From Pterois miles (taxonomy: Eukaryota; Chordata; Actinopteri; Perciformes; Scorpaenidae), in NCBI GenBank assembly GCA_947000775.1, contig CAMQGK010000567.1:21482001-21546000 (forward strand): 64,000 nucleotides of DNA, written 5' to 3'. Made by a program: the position numbers and the translations under genes. This document shows, one piece after another, positions 35,450 through 47,862 of this stretch; position 1 is the first letter of the stretch; each line of letters begins with the position of its first letter. A model generated the notes under the pieces. That model was not told the origin of the DNA and ran no database searches. It worked only from the letters and a program-made list of their open reading frames with translations.

Positions 35450-38160
35450 GCAGGCCACCATGGTCACACCCAAGGCATCCCAGGCACGCAGGGCCAGGCG
35501 CTCACACAGTGGTCTCTAAACATGCCTACGGCTCTGTGGGTGACTCACTCTCACTGTGCACGTCTGTGCGTGATGCACGGGCACATATGTGAAAGAGGAG
35601 GTCAGTGTTTGATGGCGTTCAAAAAGGCAGCACTGTCCAGATGTACCATATGTTGCTGATGAGGGGCTCCGTTAACAATAAGATTAGGAATGAATAGATA
35701 GAGCTGTGACAGTGGGCTGAGTGTCTCTCCTCACTCCTCTCTCCTCCCATCCCAGGGGCCAACAGCTCGGTGACCTCACCCTGCCTCCACCCCGCACACT
35801 CCCCTTCCAACACTTCCTGACGGGCCCAAAGCTGCAGCACAGCTGGAGCGTGCAGCAGGAGAATAGAGAAAGAGAAAAAAAAAAAAAACCTGATTTGATT
35901 ACTTAACCATTCCCTCTCTATTTGTTCCATCCCGCTCTGATTCACATTTTGTCCAACCTCGCTGTTGCTCACCAAGTCGGTCAAACACCCACGTAAGCAC
36001 TCTCACATTCCTGAGCACACACACTCCCCATACAGCTTGAGGTTTTTCGCTGTCAACATGACTTTTTTTTTCTGAAGATTGTGGTGTGAATGAGGCGCTT
36101 GAAATGAATCTGGTGCAACTTTCTTTCCCTTTTTGAGCGTCCCAGCAAGCTGTCAATCAAAGTAAACAGCTGCAGATGGAAAGGGCGGAGGGGGCTTTAA
36201 CCAGGCTTTACCATGCAAGGTACACCGCCAAAAGCCAATTGTCTGATACAGGAGAGCCAGGAGATGGCCTCATGCTCAGCTGCAGCCTTCCCAAGCTCAG
36301 AGCCAGACACGCCTCGACATCACATGCGAAGCGTCACGTTTGAGTGTTTATGTTTAAAATAAACACCACAGATAGATTTCAATTTCAAGCCTAAATCCAT
36401 CCAGAAAGGAAATCGTCTCATGGCAGATGTGAGAGCGTTAAGGTTCTTTAAGAGATCAAATAATTGTGCTGTGCTGTTTTTGACACTGGTTTTAATCCAG
36501 CATTGGAGTGAACATTTACACTTATAGCACGCATGCCTGCAGGATGAAGTGTACAGTCTGTGCTTCTTGTATGTCAATTTGCACATCATCCTCTCTTTTA
36601 GTCAGCATGCTCGGCTGTTGTCGAGCTCATAAAATGAAGTGTTTAATTGTTTTATTGAAGCAAAAATGTAAATGCAGCCTAATTCAATCTTTGAATAATT
36701 AGAGAAAATAAAATAAACACAATTCAACCAAACCCAACAGACAAACAAACACACACAATACATCTGTTTATGGTCTGCTGGCTCTGATTGGTAAACTGGG
36801 AAAGGAGGAGGAGGAGGAGGAGGAGGACGAGGAGGACGAGGAGGAGGAGAGTCAGAGTCTGGCCGGCAGGATGGTGAAGTGAGCCAGCATCAGCCGGACT
36901 TTTCCCCCTCTCCTCTCCAGCTCGGCCCTGAGGGAACCACGGCCAGAGGGAGGGGAGCATAAACGGTATGACGGAGTTGTTAAATGGAGGACCAACACCC
37001 AGTACAGTGTGTTTTAAAGTCATCTCCCCACATGGAGCTCTGGGATTCTTCACCCTAGTGTTGTTTTCTATCTCCAGACACGCCCTGATTTATGATGCTA
37101 TGGAGATTTGAGGGAAGTGAACGAGCCTTTATTCTGCTGCAGTGTTTCCACTAGTGGAGGTTGCGTGAAAACAGGAAGGTGATGGACTGTAATGGAAAGT
37201 CTGTCTGACTGGCTCTGCTAGAGCTGATATTAACGGGTGAAATCACTGAGGTTTAGTCCATGTGAAAAGAGGACACTATGTTTTTTTAAAGCTAAAAGAG
37301 GAATGCACTCTGAACACAGCCCATCATCCCACCCAACCAAGTATGAAGTAAGAAGTGAATGAGGAGCAGTTTAAATACCCCTTAATATAGCGCTGAAGTC
37401 ATAGCTATTGAGTTGCATATCTTGGGATCCTTTCTGACATTTATAAGTGCAAAAAAAAAAAAATAGTATCTGCTCATGTAGACTTTAATTTAAAGTACTT
37501 CTGAGAAGTTTGAAATGAGTTTGGAGAAACAGATGTTAACAAATTTACTTTCTACATATAAAGCTAAAAAAATAACTTTAGATTGCTGAAGAAAAGAGGC
37601 GCTGAATCAATTAAATGTTGGACAAAAGGAGACACTTATTTCCAGATTATTGTCAGGCATCAATTCGGCGACACTGTCTTTCAGTTCCTTCTGTCCCTGC
37701 AGTGAATGCGTGGCGCTGGTATCGCTCATTATGTCGGGAGAGAGGGGAGATTAAGTTGAAGAAGGACGGGAAGGTCAAAGTTCAAAGTTGGCCTAAGTGA
37801 CCCTTTGTGATCCCTCCCTTCCTGGTCAGCTTTGGAGTATTTTGTTCCACAGTGGGCATGCAGTGTCTCCTAAACAAGGAGGGCATTGTATAGACATACA
37901 GCCTCTGTTGGGATGGCGCCAAGTCTATATGTTGGCAGGGATGTAGCCTCACTGTGTGTGTGATCAACATCTTAAGCCTCTTTTTGTCAGCTCACTGGTA
38001 AATTGACTGTTCCCACCAATGAGCTGAGATGTACTGAGAGCAAAATTGTTGTTTTTGTGTAGAAGTACATTATTTCTAATTTGGATGTTTGAAAATGTAC
38101 TTTATTTGATCAATAATTGCTCGAAACTTTGTGTGTGGAAGTTTCCCTGCAGACCTAAGG
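35450..38160. other. Intergenic DNA, no gene seen
   Basis: Unique-looking sequence. 36120-36310 is repeat-free and GC-balanced and could be a conserved non-coding block, though nothing in the sequence proves it. No exon with good splice sites and coding character was found. Confidence 0.4.
36803..36850 (+). repeat. (GGA)n purine tract
   Basis: GGA/GAG triplets with occasional GAC. The poly-Leu minus-strand frame over it is an artefact. Confidence 0.9.
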
Positions 38161-38189
38161 TGTGGGTGTGCGGAGGAGTGTAGTAGGCC

Positions 38190-38260
38190 TATGTGTGGGG
38201 GTATATAAGTGCTCTCTGTCCTTCAGTGTCAGCCAGCTGTGGACAGGCCTTGGAAGAGGA
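38190..38260 (+). promoter_or_regulatory. Orphan TATA-box promoter candidate
   Basis: A near-ideal TATATAAG at 38202-38209 in GC-rich surroundings is followed about 20-25 bases later by a pyrimidine-rich 'ctgtccttcagtgtc', suitable as an initiator. Downstream there is a GC-rich stretch to about 38410 with an ATG at 38326 and, 14 bases on, a possible donor CAG|GTCAGG. No long coding frame follows. It could be the 5' end of an unannotated gene or non-coding RNA on the plus strand, or chance. Confidence 0.3.
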
Positions 38261-38469
38261 AGCAGCCTCTGGCAGACTGGAGGGGGTAGAGAGCAGCAGA
38301 GCCCCCAGCCCCATCCTATGTGGTCATGGCTGAGTGCAGGTCAGGCCAGACCTCCTGGGGACGCACATGGCTGCAGGACCCGCTCTTCTCCTCAGCAGAG
38401 TGAGACAGGGTTAGCAGAGCACCACAAAGACAGAAGGAAAGAATGGAAAAAGAAGGGGTGAATCATTGT

Positions 38470-41400
38470 TTCTGTGCTTGTGGCAAAAATGAGTCCTCCA
38501 TGTTCAGATTTTGGTGTAACATGCTCAAAGCAGAATCACTGGAGTTGACTTTATGATGAATGAGTTCAAATAATTACTTTGAAAGTAAAACTTGCTCTGG
38601 CTGTTTGTTTGTTCATTAACGGCAAAATGAACAATAAAACTTTGTTGAAAATGTGGTTTCAGTCTGTTCAGCTAAAGGCAGATCTAGTAATTGTAATTCT
38701 GCTGGATGGAAAAACACATTTTAACACTGAAGATTTTGAGTCTGGCCCAAAGAAGCTATGACACAATCTCCAGATTCTTAAAGGAAACTGCTCAACAACT
38801 GGGGGGAGAACGAGGGAGACGGGAGCTGTGGTTCCCTTGGAATAACTTTTCCATCTGAGAACCCACATTCTGACATACCTACAACAATCCCTGAGTGGGG
38901 AACTCTGCACTGATGTTAGGAGGATGGGCTAATTTTTCACAGTCTTCAGCACAGGCATCTGAAGCTCTTTAAGGCAAGGACACCGGAGATGTTTTTTTTT
39001 TTTTTTTTTGCATCCTCCCAACTCCTCCTCCTCGTCCTCCCACCACGTGTGTGTGGTCTCGCTGGCCCTGCAGTTCCAGGGTTTAGAGGTCAAGAGGTCA
39101 ACACCGGGTACTGGAATGTTTATGTTCGCTGCTCCTGTTAACACCGATATTCGTAGTGCTGCGTCTTGCACTCCATGAGGAATACCTCCATCTTTGAGAA
39201 CACAAAGGAGACAAATGATAACATTTGTTTGTGTCTTGTAGCAGATAAAGTGCATTGAAAAAGACAACGATAAATGGCAACAAGTTGAGATTTAATCAAT
39301 AAAAACACAGCCAGGGAAAAATCTCTTTACTCAGTGATTCACATAATGGTCTTATGATGTTATAATACAGTCAAACTTTATCTTCACAGACTGAAGGAAA
39401 AGAGAAGTTTGAATAAAAACATCAATGTATGCACCAGCACGTAACAGTAAAGACAGATCTTACTCCCTGGAAGATAAATTTCTTGCTCACTTGCTAAAAT
39501 ACGCATCTTGGCACAGTTCATATTCTATACATCTTCCTGTGGGCGGGCCTCTGGGGTACAGTATAACCTCCCAGATACTGCGCATACATTTGGTCAGAGA
39601 TATGTGAATCAAAGCTTGGGAAAGGATGTCTGGACGCCATCCAGTTTTTTCAATTCTCGCTTCCAACCACAAACACACAGTTGGGGTTTTCGACCATGGC
39701 ACTCGCTTTTCAGCTCTGCGCCAGCAAAACAACTCCACACACTCTCTCACACACACACACACACACACATACACACCACACCCACACACTCCCCCGTCAC
39801 TGCAGAACTACACAGCAGAAACGGGTGTTTGTTTATGACCCATTAAAAAAAAAAAAATAGTGCTGCTAACATAAAAGAAAAATGCTGGAGCTGCTTGGGG
39901 AGTGGTCTGGATTTTGGGGGGGAACTCACACGCTAATGTGTGTATGTGTTTGGGAGGGAGAAGGGAGCAGAGCCAGGCAAAGGGCGGTATATGAACAATT
40001 TTGTATTCTGTTTCTCTTCTCCCCCATCCCCCACTTTTTTTTACTTCCCCTCTCTCCCTCCTTCATCCGCACCCCCCACCTTCCCCTCCCCAGTCCCCTC
40101 CACCAGCAGGTTGCTTAATACTTTCCAGATTTCAGCATGCCGTCGGCCTCCTGGAAGAGCTGCAAGTCTGCTGATGGAATTTGGCGGAAAAGGTTGTGGG
40201 TCCAGGCAGGGGCTTCTGACATAATAAACCTGAAGGCAATGAGCGCCTCCCATTGGTGGATCGAGTAAGAAAATACGATTTTGTTGGAAACCAAGGGGAA
40301 ATGGCATTTGACAGCCTCTGAAGCAGATGAGAAACTGCATGATCCTGGGTGTTTGAGAGGGAGAAACAGCTGCCAGGCAGAATCAGATTACAATGAGTTT
40401 CTATGGGGGAGGGAGGTGAGCTGAGCCTCCTGAACAAATCTGCTGTCTCCGGTATCAAGTTCAAATGTGCAGGACAATTTCAACAGTTGTGCTCACATCC
40501 TGCCTCATGCTACAAATCATCCAAATAATCTCATTTGACAGTCTTAGTGATGAGTTTTTTTTTTCAGTAGTTCTGTTGTCAGATGTGGGCCTAGCATTGA
40601 AAATGAATAAAATCAAATAAAACTCATCGATCAATATGATGTTTTGGGGTGCAAGTTGATATAAACATATTAAAATGCTCCATCTACAAGCCAAAAGTCA
40701 TACCAGCAATTTCACTGACACACCCATCACCAGATCTGAGCCTCATACAACCACTAGATGGCAGTAGATAACAAGATTTAGACACTGATTTGCAGCTTGG
40801 CTCTGGACCATAAGATAAATAATTCAGTTAAAAGGGGTGATAAAAAAAAAAGCCTTTTCGAAACCAAAGCAAAAGTGGTTGACAAGTGAAGATTTAGTCT
40901 TTCCTTCTCAAAGAAACAAGCAAAAAAAACAACAACAACCTAACAATCTCTAAAAAGAATAATGACTTTATACAGACAGAGAAAAGTAGGATCAATAGCC
41001 CCACTGGTTTGTATTGACCACAACAATCAATATAAATGCCCTGTTTTTACCACAAGTGTAAGAATAATGACTTTTTCCAGCCCTCTGGCAGATTGGACAC
41101 TGGTATAATGTGACTGTGAAAAACTGAAAGTGGAAGGAGATTAAAGGTCCCCCGAAGTGGAGATGAAAGATTGAATTGGAAAAAAAGACACCAAAGAAAA
41201 ATGGAGTAGTGTTTTCAGCATGCAGTTTTAGTGTGGAGGGAGGATGCAGGGGGAGACCTTGAACTGCCTGCAGCGAGTGTTAACAAAGCAGAGTGCACTG
41301 AACTTTGACCCAGCCATGAGAGGTTCACTACCATGTAAAAGGCCAAAGCGTGGGCTGTAAAATCAAAATTGACAGAACAGTTGTGAGTCTGTGATGACGA

Positions 41401-41640
41401 GTGGGATCCTGGTCTTATGTGACTGCCCTCCTCATCAGTCCTCCAGTCAGCAAGGCCAGAAGAATTACCTGCCATCACTGTTTATGAGTACAGCTCTCCA
41501 TAGTTGTAGTACCCGTTTTTCTCATACATTTTTCACACAGTTATTAGTACAGGCACAAATCCTCTGAAGGGCTTTAGTTTTCCAGATACCCCGGCTTTTT
41601 TTTAATAATAATTTTGATGAAGATGGTTGCAACAAAAATG
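38470..41640. other. Intergenic DNA with low-complexity tracts
   Basis: Contains a poly-T at 38991-39009, a (CA)n at about 39748-39770, a C/T-rich tract at 40020-40110, and unique sequence otherwise. A short plus-strand frame at 40137-40268, just after the pyrimidine tract and a CAG, is exon-like but unrecognised. No gene can be supported. Confidence 0.4.
39748..39770 (+). repeat. (CA)n microsatellite
   Basis: Perfect CA repeat followed by imperfect 'acacaccacaccc' units to about 39790. Confidence 0.93.
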
Positions 41641-41657
41641 TTTTTATACAGCAAAAT

Positions 41658-42256
41658 TAGGGCTGCATGATTTTGAAAAAAAAATATCTGATTGATATAT
41701 AATATCTAATAATTGACTGATTTTGCAGTTGCAGTCTGATTTGCAATCTTAGAGGGTATGTTAATTTTTACATCATTATTTTCATTTTCATTGAAAAGCA
41801 TATTTAAATGATTTATGGTGTGATTTTTGCAGGGATCTGTATGAAACAAAGATGTTTAATGTGTTTGTGATGTGTAGGCCAGGATATCTCTGCAGCACTA
41901 CAATATTTAACAAATATTAATGGACAATTATATATTTTTTCCTTCTTTTGTAAACTTATGATTTGCACATTGTTTTATTTGAGAGAATCTTTATGGATTA
42001 TTATATTTTGCTTGTGCCATTTTCCACAGTGCAGTTATGGATCTAAAAATGAGATGTTTGCCATCTTACCGGGTCATGCAGTGATATATGGAAAGACGTG
42101 CAAAGACTAGAAACATTTCTATTTCCAGCCTGCACAAATGTCTTGAAAGAAATATTTTTCTTTTCTCAATATTTAACAAATATTGTGATTTTAATTTGAA
42201 AATTGCAGTTGGCCATATTGCAATGTGGATAAAATGTTGATTAATGGTGCATCCCT
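41658..42256. mobile_element. hAT-like non-autonomous element
   Basis: The ends TAGGGCTGCATGAT (left) and TAGGGATGCACCATTAAT (right, other strand) form imperfect inverted repeats. I recall this 'GGGCTGCACGAT' type of end from many teleost hAT derivatives. Flanks 'agcaaaat' and 'ggcaaata' are only partly alike, so the target duplication has decayed. The interior is AT-rich and non-coding, with 'caatatttaacaaatatt' occurring twice (41900 and 42167). Confidence 0.6.
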
Positions 42257-42257
42257 A

Positions 42258-42940
42258 GGCAAATACAGCAAAACGTGATTTAATTGATCAATATCAAAAA
42301 TATGTATTTACTATAAAACTAGAGCCTTGAGGCTTTTAAATACAAAGTTTTCATGGACGGAAATTTCACACAGACACTTTTTTTTAAACTAATTTCTACT
42401 TAAGGTAATTTACAATGGTTCACTGGCACAGTTCAAGCCATCATATTGATTAACAAACTTTGTACAGAAGCAATAAAGGTGGTGCAGTAAAGCAAAATGT
42501 GTTGTAAAATGCATTTTCTCATGTTGATATGTAACAAAGTATGCCAAAAAAATTAAGTTTATCACTTTTATTGCCTACTTTTAGAGATAAATCAAAAATA
42601 AAAGTTTAACTCCATTAAACTATGGAGCTCAAGATTTCAAAATGCATCTCTTACAATGTTTAAACTAGACACACCAAGCACCACTATTATAGATAGTTTT
42701 AGATAAATTATTCTCATTTCCATACTCCCTATTCATTCTCTATATAATTTGCAACAATTTATAAGATAAATAGCATTAGAATAAAATAAATAAAAAAAAA
42801 TTAAAAAAAAAATGAATTTAATGCAAACACTATTCCAACTTCCATACCTTTATTTAGATTTCAGGTAACACTGACTACATACTGACATCGTGCTGGCTTT
42901 AAAATCCTCATTTCTATGCAAACTAGGGAACCTCTCACGA
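42258..42940. other. AT-rich intergenic DNA
   Basis: A/T-rich sequence with A-tracts at 42791-42811. No gene or repeat end recognised. Confidence 0.4.
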
Positions 42941-42949
42941 GATCGTTAG

Positions 42950-43210
42950 GGTTAGGTATCGATCTCGAATCGGTTAAGATAGGCCGTCGGGCAGGGAGTC
43001 TCGCGAGAGTTTACCCAGTTTTTGCAGACGTCTGATCAGATTTTGCAGTTTGCGGCTCCCTTCTAGACCCAACCGCAACCGTGCTACCTGCGCCACCTGC
43101 TGTTGTTAAATTTGTACCTGCATTGATTGAGTACTAACGGCAAAGGATTATGGGTAATCGTCATAGCTACAGAGGGTTTGCCACTGCACGGTGCTAGTGA
43201 ATGTCCGTGG
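42950..43210 (+). promoter_or_regulatory. CpG-rich promoter-like patch with TCTCGCGAGA
   Basis: CpG dinucleotides are clearly denser than in the flanks. A perfect palindrome TCTCGCGAGA lies at 42999-43008. This is the known core of a housekeeping promoter motif bound by BANP in vertebrates. 'ggattatgggtaatcgtc' follows at 43146-43163. A short ATG frame at 43402 runs into a possible donor (GG|GTATGT). No complete downstream gene exists in the window; the LTR element begins 50 bases later. Confidence 0.45.
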
Positions 43211-43455
43211 GAAAAACAATATTAAGTACTTTGAAAAGCGCATACAAGTTGAGCTGGCTCTATTTGGTTGAATTTGATTTGTTATAGATTAAATTCGCCA
43301 TGTTTTTGTTAAGTTAACAATTCGATGTTATGTGTTTTATTGCCAGTAAAAGTCTAGCTAGCTAACAAGCTAATATTAACATTCGCTGTTTGCCTACAAG
43401 AGATGACCGTTCGACTCCTCATAAATGCGGGTATGTCAGTACGTATGTTGCTCTA

Positions 43456-43780
43456 TGTGTAGGTATTTTATTTTAAGGTGTTTTATTTATGTTATGTGTT
43501 AATGCCTCCAAGCACTAGGAGGGTGTGGGGTGTAGCGCCTTAGGTACTATGCAGGCCTCAGGTCAGTGCTCACAGGTGCTGCTCATTAGCAAGGAGTGAA
43601 ACTCTTGACTGAGCTCAACTGTGTTTCATATGACATCGTAGGTTGTCGGTGTGTATCAAACAACATCGTGTGTTGCTGTTGCCTCAATTTAGCGATTACG
43701 ACGTCTTAGAAGTGACTGACACGGATGGACATGATTGGTAAATAAACGCCATGTTGCAGGGACTGCACTGGACCTATTGG
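43456..43780 (+). mobile_element. 5' LTR of BEL/Pao-like element
   Basis: It matches 45794-46060 in order: 'tgtgtagg', 'gtgttaatg', 'ccaagcactagg', 'cacaggtgctgct', 'gacacggatgga' and 'gattggtaaataaacg'. The AATAAA inside the last block is a likely LTR polyadenylation signal. The two LTRs are well diverged by eye, so the insertion is old. The right edge is approximate. Confidence 0.7.
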
Positions 43781-44639
43781 AGCGCCACATGGACACCAAG
43801 CATCAGACATCGGGAAGTCAGACGACCTATGCCGGCCAGCGTTTGGGGTACGTTCGGTGCTGACACAAATGTGAATGGCCGTTGTTATTACTGTCTGTGA
43901 GCACCACAGGCGCAGTTTGAACATTAAGTTTGGGGTTCATAAAAATACATACAGAGAGGGGGAATGTAATGTGTACAGCGCAGAGAGGTCTAATGTCTTA
44001 TCCCAACAGTGCGACGTGAGCAAGCTTCAGTGAGAAGTTATCTATATGGTACCTCCTCATTTCACTACAAACACCTAAATAAGGTGGCAGCTGGCTGGAG
44101 GGAGATCGCCTGAAAACTTTACTTAGGCTACCGTTGACTGTATTCCATGCCATCTTCAAGAAATATCACAGTAGAAAACGTTTCTAAAACCCAAACGGAA
44201 GATGGCAAGTACTACTCATCCATCTTATAAGTCTGAGCTTGACTGTACAGCTTATACAGTATGTACATGTTTTGTTTACATGACTTAACAAACATTTAAC
44301 AGTGTGTTGTAACAGAGAGTGTCCCATTTTATTAGGCTTTAATTAAATAAAAATACCACATATGTTTTTATCTGAAAAAATATGGATGCATTTCTTGGAG
44401 GTTCAGTGAGCCCCCTGAACAAACGCAAACTGTGCCTGTGGTGTGTGCACATTAGTAAATGCGGTAACTGCAGTCACAGCTGTCTGTAAACGGGCTGTGC
44501 GGGTATGGTTTCACGGATGTAAAACTAATTTACATAGACTTATAGGCCACTGACTTGCTATAGACATGGATGAGGAAAATGTGCAAACTGACTCGATGTT
44601 GCTGTGAAAGACCTTGGCACTGTACAAAAACGTGTGATT

Positions 44640-45600
44640 AAATTAAAACAGAGAACATCAATAGGAAAAAAAAATAGACAATTTCCAAAAGGACGGAAAG
44701 TCTGAATTGAATGAACTGTCTAAACTCAGAAAAACTATTGTTGACTTTATGAGTGATGGAGACTATGTAAATGAGGTGAAATGGAGCAGGAAAAGGAGCA
44801 GCTTGAGTTGGACACTGAAATAGCATCCTCCGCTGCTAGGCTGGCAGTGCTCCAGGCCTTCAGCAACAGAGTTTCAGGTTGACAATCAGATGGAATGGAG
44901 TCTTATGTGAGGAAAGAGGCCATTAAAAACATGACTTCACATCTCAATCCACATGCCAAAAAATATGAGCCTCAGTATGAGCAGTCCTCACAGCAGCTCA
45001 TGTCTCTTCATCCATCACAAAGCAATGCTTTTTTTTTCCCTCTCCATTCATTGATGGAAAGAGTTGGTGAATTTGGTCACCAGAACTTCAAGGACTCAGC
45101 CCATAATTGTGAACAGGATGGTGCCAAATCTCAACAAGATATTCAAATGCAGCATAAGTCAATTTTGGATCCACTGGATCAGCAAACGGAGCCAGAAGGC
45201 ATTCAAACTGCTCTACCACCTCTAGGCAATATTCAAACATTAGGAGATCTCTACAGATTGCTGCACCGACAGAATGAGATATAAACACTCAAATGTTCAA
45301 ATGCAAATGTACCTCCTACCAACCTACCTCACAGGTTAACTCCAGTTGTTGATGAAGATCTTCTGCAGTTTAAATCATTGATAAAGTCATTTAAATATTG
45401 TGCGGAAGCAAAAACAAAAAATAAAGGCGAATGCATTATCTTGACAGGTTTACAAGGGGACAGCCAAGGGATTTATTACGCAGCTGCCTTCATATGACTC
45501 TAGAAAGAGGTTTTGCTATTGCTGAACGTCTCCTAGAAGAGTATTCTGGAAAAAGATGGAAGGTTACACCAGTCTTTATGAGAAAGATCATTGGATGGTG
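44640..45600 (+). pseudogene. BEL/Pao gag-like remnant, frameshifted
   Basis: Lying between the two LTRs, one frame holds an acidic, coiled-coil-like stretch (about 44770-44880), then an open frame at 44895-45284. After a shift it continues with motifs typical of the DUF1759 region of BEL/Pao gag: LLQFKSLIKSF (about 45360) and FTRGQPRDLLRSCLHM followed by a 'AERLLEEY' helix (about 45450-45540). Protease, reverse transcriptase and integrase are absent. At least two frame breaks make it non-functional. Confidence 0.65.
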
Positions 45601-45793
45601 GAAATAAAAAAATATTTGATAAAAATGTAGGTGCATGTGAATTGAAAAATGGAGTTGTGAAATGGAGAGATTTATTTTCAAGTGATTTCATTCATTTAAA
45701 TCCAATTTGACTGAAACAGTTGTGATATGATGAAAATATATATTTATCATTCAGTCATCCTCAGCAGGTTTGTTATAGTATGTTCCTCTATAG

Positions 45794-46060
45794 TGTGTAG
45801 GAGTAATGTATTTTATTTGTGTTAGGTGTGTGTTAATGTCACCAAGCACTAGGGGGGTGTATGGTGTAGCTAGGGTCTCATGTCAGTGACCACAGGTGCT
45901 GCTGAATAGACTGTGCTCTAATGTGATTTGTAAGACGTTGTGGGCTGTTGTGTATGAAACAACGTCATGCGGTTTGTCCCTCAACTTGTTAGAAATGACA
46001 GACACGGATGGATATGATTGGTAAATAAACGTCATGTTAAAGTCTTGGAACTTTTTTCGG
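45794..46060 (+). mobile_element. 3' LTR of BEL/Pao-like element
   Basis: Partner of the LTR at 43456-43780, with the same blocks and an AATAAA at about 46023. With an internal region of only about 2 kb, the element is a large internal-deletion derivative of what is normally a 6-8 kb retrotransposon. Confidence 0.7.
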
Positions 46061-46365
46061 ACCACATGTCTAAACAAAACTTAACAATTAGCAGCCAGTA
46101 GCAGCTAAAAGTAAAGCACTTTAGTCACAACAGTGTGTGTAATATTCTAAATGGTGTATATTTTGTGTTTTGTGATGAGTCCATCTGGGACAGAACAGAT
46201 ATCAGTAAGGTTACCATCTTAGTGGGCAAAACCTTACCTATACTAAATTGTTTAATAATAATAAATAAATTAATATAGGATAGCCTTTCCACGTAGCAGC
46301 TTTTCACAGTGGACATTTAGTTATTTCCCCCTTTTAGAAAGACCAAGGGGCGAGCAAGTGTGATT

Positions 46366-47690
46366 ATAAGATAAGATAAGATATTCCATTATTGGTCCCA
46401 CAGTGGGGAAATTCACACATTACAGCAGCAAAGTGGGTAGTGCAATAAAGACAAGAAGCATAGATTTAAGAGCAGTATTAATACAGTAAAATAAATAAAT
46501 TAGTATATACATAATAGAAAAAGTAAAGCCAGAAGTATGTCCTTTATATCAATAAATAAGTTTGTTGTGAATGTGACTGTGTATGTGGTTTACTGGGAGC
46601 AGTGCTGGTTGTGGAGTCTAACAGCTGCAGGCAGGAAGGACCTTCTGTAACGCTCCTTCGTACACTTAAGGTGTAGCAGCCTGTCACTGAAGGAGCTCTC
46701 CAGAGCTCTGATGGTGTCTCTCATGGGGTGGGAGTCCTTCTCCATCATGGATGACAGCTTAGCCATCGTCCTCCTCTCTCCCACCACCTGCACTGTGTCT
46801 AGAGAGCATCCCAGGACAGAGCTGGCCCTTTTGATTATCTTATCCAGCCTCTTCCTGTCTGCAGCTGTGATGCTGCTGCCCCAGCAAACCACTCCATAAA
46901 ATATGGCTGATGCCACCACAGTGTCATAAAAAGTTTTCAGGAGTGTCCCCTGCACTCCAAAAGACCTCAGTCTCTTGAGCAGATACAGTCTGCTCTGGCC
47001 TTTTTTATGGAGTGCAGAGGAATTTGTGGTCCAGTCCAGTTTATTGTTCAGGTGAACACCCAGGTATTTATAAGATGTCACCATCTCAATGTCTGATCCC
47101 TGGATGTTCACCGGTGTTGGAGGGGGATGAGTTTGCCTGTGGAAATCCACCACCAGCTCTTTAGTTTTCCCCGCGTTGATCTGGAGGTGGTTCCGCAGGC
47201 ACCAGTCCACGAAGTCCTGGGAAAGTTCTCTGTACTCCCCATCGTCCCCATCAGTGATGAGGCCGATGATAGCAGAGTCATCAGAGAACTTCTGTAGGTG
47301 ACAGGTTGGTGAGTTGTAGGAGAAGTCTGTAGTGTAGAGCGTGAAGAGGAACGGAGCCAGAACCGTTCCCTGCGGAGCCCCCACACTGCAGACCACCGTG
47401 TCAGAAGTGAAGTCCTGTGTCCTCAGATACTGTGGGTGGTTTGTGAGGTAGTCCAGTATCCAGGATGTAAGATGTTGATCTACTCCTGCAGTCTCCAGTT
47501 TGTCCCCCAGAAGTGTCGGCTGGATGGTGTTGAAAGCACTGGAGAAATCAAAGAACATGATCCTCACAGTGCTGCCAGGTTTCTGTATTATATGTAATGT
47601 TGCAGTATAGCTGTAAACACAGCAGTGCAGTGTGTGGACAGTTTTGGATATATGTTGGTGAATAAGTGCTGCAACTTGCATGGTTTGCAT
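46366..47690 (-). mobile_element. 5'-truncated LINE (CR1/L2/Rex-like)
   Basis: The minus strand carries a reverse-transcriptase frame, then a 3' UTR of about 220 bases. The end reads GGGACCAATAATGGAATATC followed by TTATC repeats (46366-46400 on plus), a typical tail of fish L2/Rex-like LINEs. The 5' half, including the endonuclease, is missing, as is usual for target-primed insertions that stop early. The true 5' junction is probably near 47590-47690. Confidence 0.8.
46590..47690 (-). pseudogene. LINE reverse transcriptase, N-terminally truncated
   Basis: An uninterrupted 366-codon frame. RT motif A is FFDFSSAFNTIQP (about residues 46-58), motif B is GAPQGTVLAPFLF and motif C is KFSDDSAIIG, keeping the catalytic Asp pair although the usual FADD is FSDD. 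INAGKTKELVVDF and YKYLGVHL follow, as in CR1/L2/jockey-type RTs, then the C-terminal thumb and tail. The first 30 residues do not look like RT and may come from flanking DNA. Without the endonuclease domain it cannot be autonomous. The intact frame suggests a fairly young copy. Confidence 0.85.
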
Positions 47691-47862
47691 GGGACCTACT
47701 GGTTAAAGCGATGGAGATTTTCAGCTCAGGCTCTTAAGGTAGGCTGGCTATATAGGTAGACCAGCTGGAGTTATTGACAAGCTGCTCCTCTGACTTTTGC
47801 TTACTTTAATATTTGAGTGAATGTGTCTGTAATATGTTTTTTTGTGTGTCTTTGTCCTTCAG

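Noticed and set aside
43402..43430. Short ATG frame with donor as first coding exon of the kif5-like fragment
   Set aside because: The phase does not match the acceptor at 47863: joining gives an immediate stop. The intervening DNA is a complete LTR element and a LINE.
44895..45284. 129-codon plus-strand frame considered as a host gene
   Set aside because: It sits between two LTRs and continues, after a shift, into BEL/Pao gag-like motifs. It is better explained as retrotransposon remnant.
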